This document shows, in pieces, positions 32,400 through 44,751 of a stretch of 64,000 nt of DNA. The translations under genes and the position numbers were made by a program. Below the pieces are notes generated by a model, which was given only the letters and a program-made list of their open reading frames with translations, did not search any database and was not told the origin of the DNA. The stretch's first letter is position 1. Every line of letters begins with the position of its first letter. Source of the DNA: VRUE01 sp963822295 (GTDB lineage Bacteria; Actinomycetota; Thermoleophilia; Solirubrobacterales; 70-9); the NCBI GenBank assembly GCA_963822295.1, contig CAWGHD010000002.1, positions 1,550,001-1,614,000 of the forward strand, written 5' to 3'.

Positions 32400-33692
32400 A
32401 TGAGCGTCGCCGCCCAGAGCCTGATGGAGAACATCAGCTACGAGGACCTCTACCGCCGCTGGGAGGGGGGCAACTGGAGCGCCTACGACATCGACTTCTC
32501 CGAGGACCGCAAGGGCTGGGACGCGCTCAGCGACATCCAGCGCCGCTCGGCGATGTGGATCTACTCGATGTTCTTCTACGGCGAGGACCGGGTCGCCGAC
32601 ACGCTCGCCCCGTACATCACCGCCGCGCCGACCGAGGAGCAGTCCTACTTCCTCGCCACCCAGCAGGTCGACGAGGTCCGCCACTCGGTCTTCTTCCACC
32701 GCTTCTTCAAAGAGGTGATCGGCGTCGACGGGACCTCGCTCGAGGCGACCCTGGCCTCCACCCTCCCCCAGCTCAACTGGGGCTACCACGGCATCTTCGA
32801 CCGCCTCGACGTGATGGCCGACGAACTGCGCAAGGACCGCTCGATGCCCAAGTACGCGCAGGCGATCACCCTCTACCACCTGATCGTCGAGGGCAGCCTC
32901 GCGCAGCCGGGCCAGCACTTCATCGAGGACTTCTTCGCCGCCGAGGACACGATGCCCGGCTTCAGCTCCGGGATGGTCAACGTCTCCCGCGACGAGCAGC
33001 GCCACATCGGCTTCGGCGTCAAGGTCCTCTCCGAGCTCCTCAAGGAGGGGAGCCCCGGCTGGGAGGAGAACCGCGCCGCGGTGATCGAGCTGCTGCGCGA
33101 GACCCTTCCCTACGGCGTCGCCGTCTTCACCCCGCCGAACTGGGACCGCGAGTACACCGAGTGCTACGGCTTCTCGCCCGAGGAGATCTTCGCCTTCGGG
33201 CTGAAGTTGATCCGCCAGCGCTGGCGGACGATCGGCTTCCCGACCGAGGAGATGCCTCCCGGCGTCTTCCCCTTCGACCACGACATGTCGGAGGAGGAGA
33301 TCGCCACCAACCAGCTCAAGCTGCTGGAAGCCGGCGTCGTCGGCCAGCCCGGCCTGGTCGAGCCGCAGTCCTCGCCGGAGCTGCAGCGCATCTTCTTCGA
33401 CATCGTCGCCCGCTCCGCCAACCCGAAGGCCGCCAACGGCTCCGGGCCGCTGGTCTACCAGTGGCGCTTCAGCGACGCCGACCCCTGGCACATGGTCGTC
33501 GACAACGGCTCGACCCGGGCCGAGCCCGGCGAAGCCCCGAGCCCGACCGTCACCTTCGAGACGAGCTGGGCCGACTGGGTCCTCTCGACCCGGCCCGGCA
33601 GCAGCCCGGTGAAGTCGATGATGCGCGGCAAGATCCGCCCCCGCGGCAAGGTCCGCGAGCTGATGCGGATGCGCAAGGTCTTCCCGGGCTGA
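32400..33692 (+). CDS. Ferritin-like diiron oxidase (R2-like) fused to an SCP2 sterol-carrier domain
   Basis: A 430-aa two-domain protein. Residues 1-310 are a ribonucleotide-reductase-R2-like four-helix bundle with all six metal ligands in order: Glu62 (FYGEDR), Glu92 and His95 (DEVRH), Glu164 (IVEGS), Glu199 and His202 (DEQRH). Residues about 325-430 resemble the SCP2 lipid-binding domain (GPLVYQWRFSDADPWHMVVD, TVTFETSWADWVLSTRPGSS). No large ribonucleotide reductase subunit is nearby, so it is more likely an oxidase or oxygenase acting on a hydrophobic substrate. A strong Shine-Dalgarno AAAAGGAG precedes ATG 32400. Confidence 0.85.
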   Translation: MSVAAQSLMENISYEDLYRRWEGGNWSAYDIDFSEDRKGWDALSDIQRRSAMWIYSMFFYGEDRVADTLAPYITAAPTEEQSYFLATQQVDEVRHSVFFHRFFKEVIGVDGTSLEATLASTLPQLNWGYHGIFDRLDVMADELRKDRSMPKYAQAITLYHLIVEGSLAQPGQHFIEDFFAAEDTMPGFSSGMVNVSRDEQRHIGFGVKVLSELLKEGSPGWEENRAAVIELLRETLPYGVAVFTPPNWDREYTECYGFSPEEIFAFGLKLIRQRWRTIGFPTEEMPPGVFPFDHDMSEEEIATNQLKLLEAGVVGQPGLVEPQSSPELQRIFFDIVARSANPKAANGSGPLVYQWRFSDADPWHMVVDNGSTRAEPGEAPSPTVTFETSWADWVLSTRPGSSPVKSMMRGKIRPRGKVRELMRMRKVFPG

Positions 33693-33695
33693 GGG

Positions 33696-35135
<1,440 letters not shown>

Positions 35136-35142
35136 GGAGCCA

Positions 35143-35148
35143 ATCCTA
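35143..35148 (-). promoter_or_regulatory. -10 box of the amidase gene (TAGGAT)
   Basis: TAGGAT on the minus strand ends 7 nt before GTG 35135. Confidence 0.5.
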
Positions 35149-35168
35149 TGCGTCGGGGGCCGTCGTCG

Positions 35169-37154
35169 CTATTCCTCGGCGAGCACGATCACGCGGTCCT
35201 CGGCGCCGAGCCGCACCCGCGCCGACTTCGGCGGGTTGATGCGGACCCCGAAGTCGCTCTCCGGGTCGTCGCCGCCGGCGGTCTCCCGGTAGCCGATCGC
35301 GCACTCGCCGCGCCGGATCGCCGCCTCGACCACGGTCGCGTAGCTGGTCTCGCGGTCCGACGACAGGTAGTCGCTCGCCGGCCGCAGATAGATCTCGCTG
35401 CCCTCGGCCGCGAACAGCTCGTCGAAGACCTGGGCGAGCTCGCGGGTCTCCGAGATCTGGGTCAGCATCAGGCTGATGATCTTGTCGCTGACGATCACGT
35501 CGTCGACGCGGGTCACCTCGGCGAGCTGGCGGTTGCGCTCGTCGATCATCTCGCTGACGATCGTGAAGGTCGCGTCGTTCTTTTCGGCGATGTCGCGCAG
35601 GTGCAGGAGCGTGACCAGGGTGCGGGCGTCGGCCCGCTGCGCGTCGATTCCCTCGGGGGTGAGCACGATCACGTGGTCGAAGCGCTCGACCCCGATCCCC
35701 TCGAGCGTCTCGCGGTCGGTGATGCTGCCCTCGCGGCACTCGATCCGCGTGTTGGAGACCTCGGCGCAGTTGCGCTCGACGCAGGCCCTGGCGCCGGGCT
35801 CGTCGGTCACCAGGAGCAGCTCGGAACCGGTGAGCAGGAACTGGTCGAACTGGTTGATCACCGCCGGCGCGCCGTCGTTCCAGCCCAGCACCAGGATGCT
35901 CTCGGGGCTGCGACCCGCCGGCCGGGTGTCGGCGATCGCCTCCTCCTCGACCTCGCCGGCCCGCGCCTTGGCGGCGAGCAGGTGGGTGTCGTCGCCGGCG
36001 ACCGCGACCAGCCTCTCCCCCGCCTCGATCGTGCGCTCCGCCGGCGGGTTGAGCACCACCCTGTCGGACTCGTCGATCAAGCCCATCACCGAGCAGTCCT
36101 CGTAGGCGAGCAGCGCCTCGGAGAAGGGACGGCCGGTGAGCCCGGGGTCCTCCCGGAAGTAGATCTCGTCGCCTTTGAAGTCGAGCAGCTCGATGAAGGC
36201 GACCGAGGCCCCCGACTGCCGCGCCGAGTGGACGACCAGCTTGGCGATCGTCTCGCGCTTGTCGATCAGCACCGCTTCGTCGCCGCTGACCAGGGCGGCG
36301 GCGCTCAGGTTGGCCGGGTCGTGGATCTCGGCGACGATGTGGTCGCGGCGGCCCCGGTGTCCCCTTCCTTTGGTCAGGGCGAGGACGACCTTGATCACCT
36401 GGGCGTCCGGTTCCTCGTCGTCCTCGGGTGAGAGGACGACGATCGAGCGCGCCTTCTCCGGGCGCACGCGGGCCAGGTCGCCGAGGTCGATCGGGGAGCC
36501 GGTCCGGGTCACCACCCGGGTCCGCGTCGGCTGCACCTTGTCGCGGATCAGGTCGTCCATTTCGACCTTGTCGCGGTCGGCGAGCACCACCGCCGAGGGC
36601 CGCTTGCGGCTCTCGTTGGCGATGTCGAGCTCGGCGAGGACGGTGAAGACGGTGTCCGACCAGCCCAGGATCAGGGTGTGGTCCTCCTCGAGCACGACGG
36701 AGCGGCCCTTGCGCAGCTCGTCGATCCGCGAGTCGAGCCCGGTCGCGATCACGCCGATCAGGGCGCTGACCACGAAGAGGCCGCCGAGCGTGACCAGCAG
36801 CATCACGAGCAGGAACGTCCAGTGGCCGTCGTCGCCCGCGATCGTCCCCGGGTCGAGCGCGTGCAGGAGGCTGTCGAAGGCCTGACCGATCGGGCCCGAC
36901 CGCGACGACCCGTCGTCGGGGGCGAGGTCGGCGATCAGCACGACCGCGGTGAAGACGGCGATCAGCGCCAGGGTGACGAGCGCGAGCCAGCCGACCAGGG
37001 CCGGGGTCCCCCGCGCCATCGTGTTGTCGAACGCGTAGCGGAGGCGCTGCTGGATGCTGGGCCTGCCGTCGACGCCGGCGGGCACGGCGCGCGACCGCGA
37101 GCTCTGCGCGCTGCGCATCTGCGGAACAACCCGGCGGCCGACACGCCTGCTCAC
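35169..37154 (-). CDS. CASTOR/POLLUX-type ion channel with RCK/TrkA_N domains
   Basis: A 661-aa membrane protein like the plant nuclear CASTOR/POLLUX channels. A basic N-terminus (1-45) is followed by TM1 (about 51-76), a pore-side region HALDPGTIAGDDGHWTF, TM2 (about 113-140), then GLDSRIDELRKGRSVVLEED. Two tandem RCK-type nucleotide-binding units follow (TLILGWSDTVFTVLAELDIA near 158 and SILVLGWNDGAPAVINQFD near 410), each with TrkA-C-like tails. A cation channel gated by cytosolic ligand is likely. GTG 37154 is chosen because TATTGT (37162-37167) ends 7 nt before it. Confidence 0.85.
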   Translation of the reverse strand: MSRRVGRRVVPQMRSAQSSRSRAVPAGVDGRPSIQQRLRYAFDNTMARGTPALVGWLALVTLALIAVFTAVVLIADLAPDDGSSRSGPIGQAFDSLLHALDPGTIAGDDGHWTFLLVMLLVTLGGLFVVSALIGVIATGLDSRIDELRKGRSVVLEEDHTLILGWSDTVFTVLAELDIANESRKRPSAVVLADRDKVEMDDLIRDKVQPTRTRVVTRTGSPIDLGDLARVRPEKARSIVVLSPEDDEEPDAQVIKVVLALTKGRGHRGRRDHIVAEIHDPANLSAAALVSGDEAVLIDKRETIAKLVVHSARQSGASVAFIELLDFKGDEIYFREDPGLTGRPFSEALLAYEDCSVMGLIDESDRVVLNPPAERTIEAGERLVAVAGDDTHLLAAKARAGEVEEEAIADTRPAGRSPESILVLGWNDGAPAVINQFDQFLLTGSELLLVTDEPGARACVERNCAEVSNTRIECREGSITDRETLEGIGVERFDHVIVLTPEGIDAQRADARTLVTLLHLRDIAEKNDATFTIVSEMIDERNRQLAEVTRVDDVIVSDKIISLMLTQISETRELAQVFDELFAAEGSEIYLRPASDYLSSDRETSYATVVEAAIRRGECAIGYRETAGGDDPESDFGVRINPPKSARVRLGAEDRVIVLAEE

Positions 37155-37161
37155 CCGAAGA

Positions 37162-37195
37162 ACAATAATCCGCCATCTCCTCTGCTCCCGAGGAG
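37162..37195 (-). promoter_or_regulatory. Promoter of the channel gene and upstream hairpin
   Basis: TATTGT (37162-37167, minus) ends 7 nt before GTG 37154. Just upstream, CTCCTC (37177-37182) can pair with GAGGAG (37190-37195); it lies past the MMPL stop and may mark that transcript's 3' end, though no T-tract follows. Confidence 0.4.
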
Positions 37196-37210
37196 GGGCG
37201 GGTGGTGGAC

Positions 37211-39415
37211 TTAGGCCTCGGCGGGCTTCGGCTCGGAGCGTCCGTCCTCGAAGTTCAGATTCGGCAGCGCCCGGTCGAGCCAGGAGGGCATCCACCAGTT
37301 CCAGCCGCCCATCAGCTTCATCGCCGCGGGGACGAGGATCAGCCGCACCAGGGTCGCGTCGAGCGCGATCGCGACCGCGCACCCGAGCCCCAGCTCCTTG
37401 ATCGAGGGCACGCCCGTCAGCACGAAGCAGGCGAAGACCGCGGACATGATCAGCGCCGCCGAGGAGATCGTCCTGGCGCTCGACGCGAGGCCTTCCGCCA
37501 CCGCCCGGTCGTTGTCGCCGTGGGCCATGTAGCGCTCGCGGATGCGGGACATGAGGAAGACCTCGTAGTCCATCGAGAGCCCGAAGACGATCGCGAAGAT
37601 CAGCGGCACGTTGATCGTTTCCAGCGCCCCCTGGCTTTCGAAGCCGAGCAGGCTGTCGAGCCAGCCCCACTGGAAGATCGCGACCAGGACCCCGAAGGCC
37701 GCCCCGATCGAGAGCAGGTTCATCAGCACCGCCTTGAGCGGCAGCAGCAGCGAGCGCAGCATCACCATCAGCACCAGGAAGCTGAGCGCGAGGACGAAGA
37801 GGACGATCTTCCACATCGAGCCGCTGACCTGGACCTGGACGTCGTCGCCGCGCGCCGTTTCGCCGCCGACGGCCACGGTCGCCACCTCGCTCAGCGCCAC
37901 GGCGGGGATGATCGTGTCGCGCAGCCGGTGGACCAGCGCCTTCGCCGCGTCGGACTCGCTTTCCGCGCTCGGTGTCGCCTGGATCAGGGCGCTGTCGCCG
38001 GCGTAGGACGGGGGCGCCACCGAGGCGATGCCCGGCGTCTCCGCGAGCCGGCGCTCGAAGGCGGCGACCGCGGCGCGGTCGGGCGCGCCCTCGAAGGCGG
38101 CGACGATCTGGATCGGGTCGGTGCCGCCGCCGAGCTGCGCGGAGGCGAGCTCGTTGCCGACCCGGACGTCGCTGTCCTTGGGGAACTGGCCGATCGCCTC
38201 GGTCCCGGTCTGGATCGAGAGCAGCGGGATCGCCAGGGCCAGCAGCACGGCACTGGTCCCGATCACCGCGGTCCAGGGACGGGCCATGACCTGTTTCGCC
38301 CAGCGCTCCCAGAACGCGACGCGCTCCTCGCGCGCACGCTGCGGGCGCCGCAGGACCCGGTGCTTGACGAAGGAGAGGGCGCGGGCGACGACGCCGCCCG
38401 GCATGACGCGGTCGCCGAGCATCGCGATCAGGACGGGAAGCAGCGTGGTCGCGGTCAGGATCGAGACGGCGACGACGGTCATCGCGCCGAGCGCCATCGA
38501 GCGCAGGGCCTGGTTGTCGACCATCCAGAGGCCGGCGAGGGAGACGATCACCGCGAGCCCGGAGAAGGTGACCGCCAGGCCCGAGGTCGAGAGGGCCTGG
38601 GCGCGGGCCTGGTCGGGGTCGCGCCCGGCGCGGCGCTCCTCCCGGTAGCGGGCGAGGATGAAGAGCGAGTAGTCGATCGCGACCCCGATCCCGATCATCG
38701 AGGCCATGTTGGTGACGAAGACCGAGGTCGATATCTGCAGCGAGATGAAGTAGATCAGCGCGCCGGTGACGATCACGCTGACGAAGCCGAGCGTCAGGGG
38801 CAGCGCCGCGGCGGCGAGGGAGCCGAAGACGACGAGCAGGATCAGGGCGACGATCGGGAAGCCGCTCGCCTCCGCCTTCGCCAGGTCCTCCTTGGAGAGC
38901 TCCTGCATGCCGGCCCAGATCGTCGGCTGGCCGGCGAGGTAGGTGGTGACGCCGCCCTGCGCGGCGCCGGGATCGAGGTCTGCCCGCAGGTCAACCGCCT
39001 GGTCGATCTGCTCGTCGGGGGAGGCCTCGCTGCGCAGCGCGATCAGCGCCTCGCCGCTCCGCTGCAGCTGCGCCTCCCCGCGGCGTGCCGCGGCGGCGGG
39101 CAGCGCCAGTTCGTCGATCCCCTCGACCGAGTCGCGCAGCCGGCCGACCGCGGCGGCGCGATCGGCCCGGCTCGCGCCGGGCTCCGCCCGCAGGACGACG
39201 GCGATGCCGTTGGCGCTCGAGCTGAAGTCCGTCTCGAGCGCGTCGCCGACCGCCTTCGACTCGCTGCCGGGGACGTCGAACCCCCCGCCGGTCAGGTGCT
39301 CGGTCTGCTTCATGGCGAGCGGCAGGGCGAGGATCAGGATCACGACCCAGGCGGCCAATACCCAACGTCGACGGCGTCCGAGAAACCCTGAGAGTTGAAT
39401 CATCGACTCACGCAT
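37211..39415 (-). CDS. MMPL/RND-family membrane transporter
   Basis: A 734-aa inner-membrane exporter of the MMPL family, which moves lipids or hydrophobic compounds. It starts with MIQLSGFLGRRRRWVLAAWV; TM1 (about 14-33) is followed by a large extracytoplasmic loop, then five helices containing GIGVAIDYSLFILARYREER (the first SSD-like Asp-Tyr motif, near 235). The second half repeats this plan with IFAIVFGLSMDYEVFLMSRI (near 580-600). ATG 39415 or ATG 39403 may start it. A palindrome abuts ATG 39415, and a TetR gene lies upstream on the same strand, so repression by that TetR is plausible. Confidence 0.88.
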   Translation of the reverse strand: MRESMIQLSGFLGRRRRWVLAAWVVILILALPLAMKQTEHLTGGGFDVPGSESKAVGDALETDFSSSANGIAVVLRAEPGASRADRAAAVGRLRDSVEGIDELALPAAAARRGEAQLQRSGEALIALRSEASPDEQIDQAVDLRADLDPGAAQGGVTTYLAGQPTIWAGMQELSKEDLAKAEASGFPIVALILLVVFGSLAAAALPLTLGFVSVIVTGALIYFISLQISTSVFVTNMASMIGIGVAIDYSLFILARYREERRAGRDPDQARAQALSTSGLAVTFSGLAVIVSLAGLWMVDNQALRSMALGAMTVVAVSILTATTLLPVLIAMLGDRVMPGGVVARALSFVKHRVLRRPQRAREERVAFWERWAKQVMARPWTAVIGTSAVLLALAIPLLSIQTGTEAIGQFPKDSDVRVGNELASAQLGGGTDPIQIVAAFEGAPDRAAVAAFERRLAETPGIASVAPPSYAGDSALIQATPSAESESDAAKALVHRLRDTIIPAVALSEVATVAVGGETARGDDVQVQVSGSMWKIVLFVLALSFLVLMVMLRSLLLPLKAVLMNLLSIGAAFGVLVAIFQWGWLDSLLGFESQGALETINVPLIFAIVFGLSMDYEVFLMSRIRERYMAHGDNDRAVAEGLASSARTISSAALIMSAVFACFVLTGVPSIKELGLGCAVAIALDATLVRLILVPAAMKLMGGWNWWMPSWLDRALPNLNFEDGRSEPKPAEA

Positions 39416-39416
39416 T

Positions 39417-39450
39417 GGCTGGTCAACCAGCCTCGCCGATGGCTCAGCCA
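39417..39450. promoter_or_regulatory. Two adjacent TGGCT-type palindromes before the MMPL gene
   Basis: GGCTGGT-CA-ACCAGCC (39417-39432) and TGGCT-C-AGCCA (39440-39450) lie directly upstream of ATG 39415. The minus-strand TTGACC inside the first could be a -35 element. They look like TetR operators and share half-sites with the palindrome at 32334-32347. Confidence 0.5.
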
Positions 39451-39495
39451 GCGTCTGTGAGCGCGGTCACCCCGGGTGTGTGAGGACGGTCACGC

Positions 39496-39672
39496 CTATC
39501 CCTTGGTGCTCGTCCGCCGAACGACGGCATCCCTCGCCGCGCGCCGCAGCGCCCCGAAGAACCGGGACCGCTTCGAGGCCGGGGTGGCGAGACTCTCGTC
39601 GAGCTCGCCCGTCGTCATGTGGATCCCATCGGAGGCGGTCCTCCGCTTCCCCGACTTGCGATCCTCGGCCAT
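39496..39672 (-). CDS. Small basic protein of 58 aa, uncertain
   Basis: MAEDRKSGKRRTASDGIHMT, then GELDESLATPASKRSRFFGA and LRRAARDAVVRRTSTKG. Basic, no membrane segment, no family recognised. ATG 39672 starts 20 bp after the TetR stop, and the frame lies between that gene and the MMPL gene on the same strand. Ala/Arg-rich ORFs of this size arise by chance in GC-rich DNA. Confidence 0.35.
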   Translation of the reverse strand: MAEDRKSGKRRTASDGIHMTTGELDESLATPASKRSRFFGALRRAARDAVVRRTSTKG

Positions 39673-39692
39673 CTGACCGCCGGCCTCGCGAG

Positions 39693-40301
39693 CTACTCGT
39701 CGACGAGCAGGAAGCGCGCCGAGGCGGTGCCGACGGCGAGGGCATCGTCGAGGCTGCGGCCCGGGTCCGAGAGGGCCTGAAGCGCGAAGCCGTCGCCGAC
39801 CGCGAAGAGGAATGAGACGATCGCGTCGGCATCGTGGCGGAGCTTGAGGACCCCCTCGCCCTCCTTCGCCTCGAGCACCTCGGCGACGTGGGAGCGGGTG
39901 CGGTCGAAGAGCTGGCCGACCTCACGCTGGATGTCGGAGTTCTGGCGCCCGGCGCTGAACAGCTCGTAGAGGAGGAGGAAGAAACCGGGCTCGTTCTCGA
40001 TCAGGTCGGTGAGGCTGGAGACGAGGACGTCGAGGACGTCGTCCACGGTCGTCGCCTTCTCCAGGGCGGCGTCGAGGCGGGCGACGCGGAGCTCGGTGTC
40101 GCGGCGAACGACCTCGACCAGGAGCCGCTCCTTGGTGCCGAAGTAATAGTGCAGCAGCCCGCGGCTGACGCCGGCCTCGGAGGCGACCTGCTCGAAGGTG
40201 GAGCCGGCGGCGCCGCGCTTGGCGACGCTGACGCGCATCGCGTCGACAATGCGCTGGGCCTTCTCGCCGCTCAGCTCCCGCTCTTTTGTGGCCGCCTCCA
40301 A
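39693..40301 (-). CDS. TetR-family transcriptional regulator
   Basis: 202-aa dimeric repressor type. The N-terminal HTH (about 15-65) reads AQRIVDAMRVSVAKRGAAGS, TFEQVASEAGVSRGLLHYYF and GTKERLLVEVVRRD, classic TetR. The C-terminal ligand domain contains PGFFLLLYELFSAGRQNSDI, which resembles regulators of lipid or multidrug exporters. The start is TTG 40301; YtxH-like gene upstream is 7 bp away. The nearest candidate operators are the palindromes before the MMPL gene, so it probably regulates that exporter in response to its substrate. Confidence 0.88.
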   Translation of the reverse strand: MEAATKERELSGEKAQRIVDAMRVSVAKRGAAGSTFEQVASEAGVSRGLLHYYFGTKERLLVEVVRRDTELRVARLDAALEKATTVDDVLDVLVSSLTDLIENEPGFFLLLYELFSAGRQNSDIQREVGQLFDRTRSHVAEVLEAKEGEGVLKLRHDADAIVSFLFAVGDGFALQALSDPGRSLDDALAVGTASARFLLVDE

Positions 40302-40308
40302 CTAGTGC

Positions 40309-40749
40309 CTACGCCCCGTTGATGGAGCCGCTGCCGGTGTACTCGAACTCCTCTTCGGCTCCGAAGAGGGCATCGAGCACGGCCTTGCGGGCGTCCTCGC
40401 TGACCACGAGGGCGACGATGCCGCCGACGATCGCCAGCATGAGCAGGCGACCGAGCTTGCCGCGCTTCTTCTTCTTCGGCGAGCGCAGCTGTTCGCTGGC
40501 GTCGCGCAGGTTCTCGGCGGCGGTGCGCAGGTCCTTCTGGACCTTGCGGTCGGTGGTCACGGCCTTGACCGTGCCCTTGCCGTTGCCGGTCGCGCGCCCG
40601 TAGGCGCCGCGTGCGGCCTCGAATGCGTTGCGAAGGCTGTCGCGCAGTTCGTCGTCTTCGATCAGGCGCTGCACGTAGGGGTTCTCGCGCGCGGCCGAAT
40701 ACATGTCGGAGGCGCGGTCAGCTGTCTGTGTCGCCTTGGTCTTGGCCAT
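40309..40749 (-). CDS. Uncharacterised helical protein with one C-terminal membrane segment
   Basis: 146 aa. A charged helical N-terminus (TADRASDMYSAARENPYVQR, LIEDDELRDSLRNAFEAARG) is followed by a lysine patch (RSPKKKKRGKLGR, near 90-100), a hydrophobic helix (LLMLAIVGGIVALVVS, about 102-118) and an acidic tail. The layout resembles YtxH-type membrane-stress proteins. A Shine-Dalgarno (GAGGAGAG) precedes ATG 40749. It lies 7 bp upstream of the TetR start, so they are cotranscribed. Confidence 0.65.
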   Translation of the reverse strand: MAKTKATQTADRASDMYSAARENPYVQRLIEDDELRDSLRNAFEAARGAYGRATGNGKGTVKAVTTDRKVQKDLRTAAENLRDASEQLRSPKKKKRGKLGRLLMLAIVGGIVALVVSEDARKAVLDALFGAEEEFEYTGSGSINGA

Positions 40750-40794
40750 GCCCTTCTCTCCTCGATGGATCTGCGGTGTCCGCTCAGAATAGCT

Positions 40795-42309
40795 CTATCC
40801 CGGCCCGACGCCGTCTACGAGCACCGCGTTGCTGCCGAAGTTGAGGTCGGCGCGACGCACCGTGCGCAGCCTCAGCGGCACCAGGTCCGGGCCGGAGGCG
40901 ACGTAGCGGCGCACGTACAGGCGGCCCACCTGTTCATGGGCGACCTCGCGCAGGCCCGGGCCGAGGTGACGGCGGGGAACGGGTGGCGCCGGGCCGTCGG
41001 AGACGAAGTCCACCTCGTGGACGAACCAGCTGAACCCCTCGGACGGGTAGCTCTGGAAAGAGCCGCGCTCCAGGTAGCGGCGCAGCGAGGCCTGTCCGAG
41101 CGTCCAGGTGACGATCGCCCGCGATTCGGTCGGCGTGCCGAGCCTCTGCGCGACGGCGTCCCAGTCGGGCCGCTGGAGATCCTGCGAGGTGCCGGCGACG
41201 ACGCAGAAGCCGAGCGAGTAGGCGACCAGGGCGGCGCCGATCGCGGTGCCGGCGCGGCGCGCCGACGGCAGGGTGACGCCGATCGCGACGGCGGCGAGGA
41301 GGGGGACGAGGCCGGCGATCAGGTTGCGGGCGAGGACGTAGTCCTTGCTCGGCGCGGCGATCGCCACCAGCACCGGGATCCCCACCGCCGCGGCACAGAG
41401 GGCGAGCGGGATGCCCGCCGCGCGGCGATCGGAGGCCGTCCCACGCCAGAGGACCAGGAGCAGGGCGGCGGCGGCGAGGAAGAACGGCACCAGGGCGAAC
41501 AGCGGCGGGAAGGGCTCCGGCCGGGCGACGATGTCGCCGGTCTCGCCGACCAGGAAGGTGGCCCCGGTCTCCCAGAGCCGGTGCCCGAAGGCATGGGTGC
41601 TGATCCACTCGGCGTGGCCGGAGGACTGCTGGCCGGCCGCCAGGGGAGCGAGCAGGATGCCGGCGAGGGCGACGATCGAGACGCCGGGGAGGGCCTGCCC
41701 GCGCCGGCGCCAGAGCAGCCAGGCGACCTCGAGCGCGATCGGGAAGACCGCGAAGTAGTGGGTCGCTAGGGCGAGCCCCGAGAGCGCCCCCCAGGCCACG
41801 AGGTCGCGGCGGCGGCCGCCCTCGAGCGCGCGGACGAAGTAGAGCGCCGAGGCGGTGATCAGGAGGACGAGGAGCGCGTAGGCGCGAGCCTCCTGCGAGT
41901 ACCAGAGCAGCATCGGGTTGACGGCGACCAGCGCCGCGGCGGCGATCCCGGCGCGCCGGTCGCGCAGCTCGGCGGCGAGCAGGTAGGCGACCGGCACGGT
42001 CGCCACCCCGGCCAGCGCCGAGAGCGAGCGCAGCCCCGCCTCCCCGGTGCCGAAGAGCTGGGTCCAGAGCCAGGCGAGCGCGTAGTAGAGCGGCGGCGCC
42101 GACTCCCCGTCGGAGACCTGGCGCATCGCGTCCCCGAAGCCGCCGGAGAGGACGCGGCCGGCGGTCACGACCTCGTCGTGGTGGTAGGCCTGATCGCCGA
42201 TCGTCGCGAAGCGCAGGCCGGCGGCGAGGACGGTCAGGCCGGAGACGATCCAGAAGACGCGGGAGCGCGCCGCCGCCCACTCGCCCACCCGGGCGGCGAC
42301 ACTCGTCAT
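40795..42309 (-). CDS. GT39/ArnT-like polyprenyl-phosphate-dependent membrane glycosyltransferase
   Basis: 504 aa with about 11 hydrophobic helices. The first extracytoplasmic loop contains GDQAYHHDEVVTAGRVLSGG, with the Asp-Glu pair expected for GT-C enzymes of the PMT_2 type, and SAPPLYYALAWLWTQLFG. The C-terminal 140 residues form a soluble outer domain. It likely transfers a sugar from a lipid carrier to a wall or protein acceptor. ATG 42309 is selected because GGGGAG lies 5 nt upstream; an upstream ATG 42345 exists but lacks such a site. It follows lon on the same strand. Confidence 0.85.
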   Translation of the reverse strand: MTSVAARVGEWAAARSRVFWIVSGLTVLAAGLRFATIGDQAYHHDEVVTAGRVLSGGFGDAMRQVSDGESAPPLYYALAWLWTQLFGTGEAGLRSLSALAGVATVPVAYLLAAELRDRRAGIAAAALVAVNPMLLWYSQEARAYALLVLLITASALYFVRALEGGRRRDLVAWGALSGLALATHYFAVFPIALEVAWLLWRRRGQALPGVSIVALAGILLAPLAAGQQSSGHAEWISTHAFGHRLWETGATFLVGETGDIVARPEPFPPLFALVPFFLAAAALLLVLWRGTASDRRAAGIPLALCAAAVGIPVLVAIAAPSKDYVLARNLIAGLVPLLAAVAIGVTLPSARRAGTAIGAALVAYSLGFCVVAGTSQDLQRPDWDAVAQRLGTPTESRAIVTWTLGQASLRRYLERGSFQSYPSEGFSWFVHEVDFVSDGPAPPVPRRHLGPGLREVAHEQVGRLYVRRYVASGPDLVPLRLRTVRRADLNFGSNAVLVDGVGPG

Positions 42310-42350
42310 CCGGGCTCCCCTGCCGAGGGCCTCAGCCGCCTCCATCGCGA

Positions 42351-44738
<2,388 letters not shown>

Positions 44739-44751
44739 CAGTGCCGACCCA

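Noticed and set aside
32400..33692. Class I ribonucleotide reductase small subunit (nrdB/nrdF)
   Set aside because: No nrdA/nrdE/nrdI neighbour and a C-terminal SCP2-like domain instead of the NrdA-binding tail.
37202..39391. 729-aa plus-strand frame opposite the MMPL gene
   Set aside because: Asp/Arg/Gly-rich antisense shadow with no motif.
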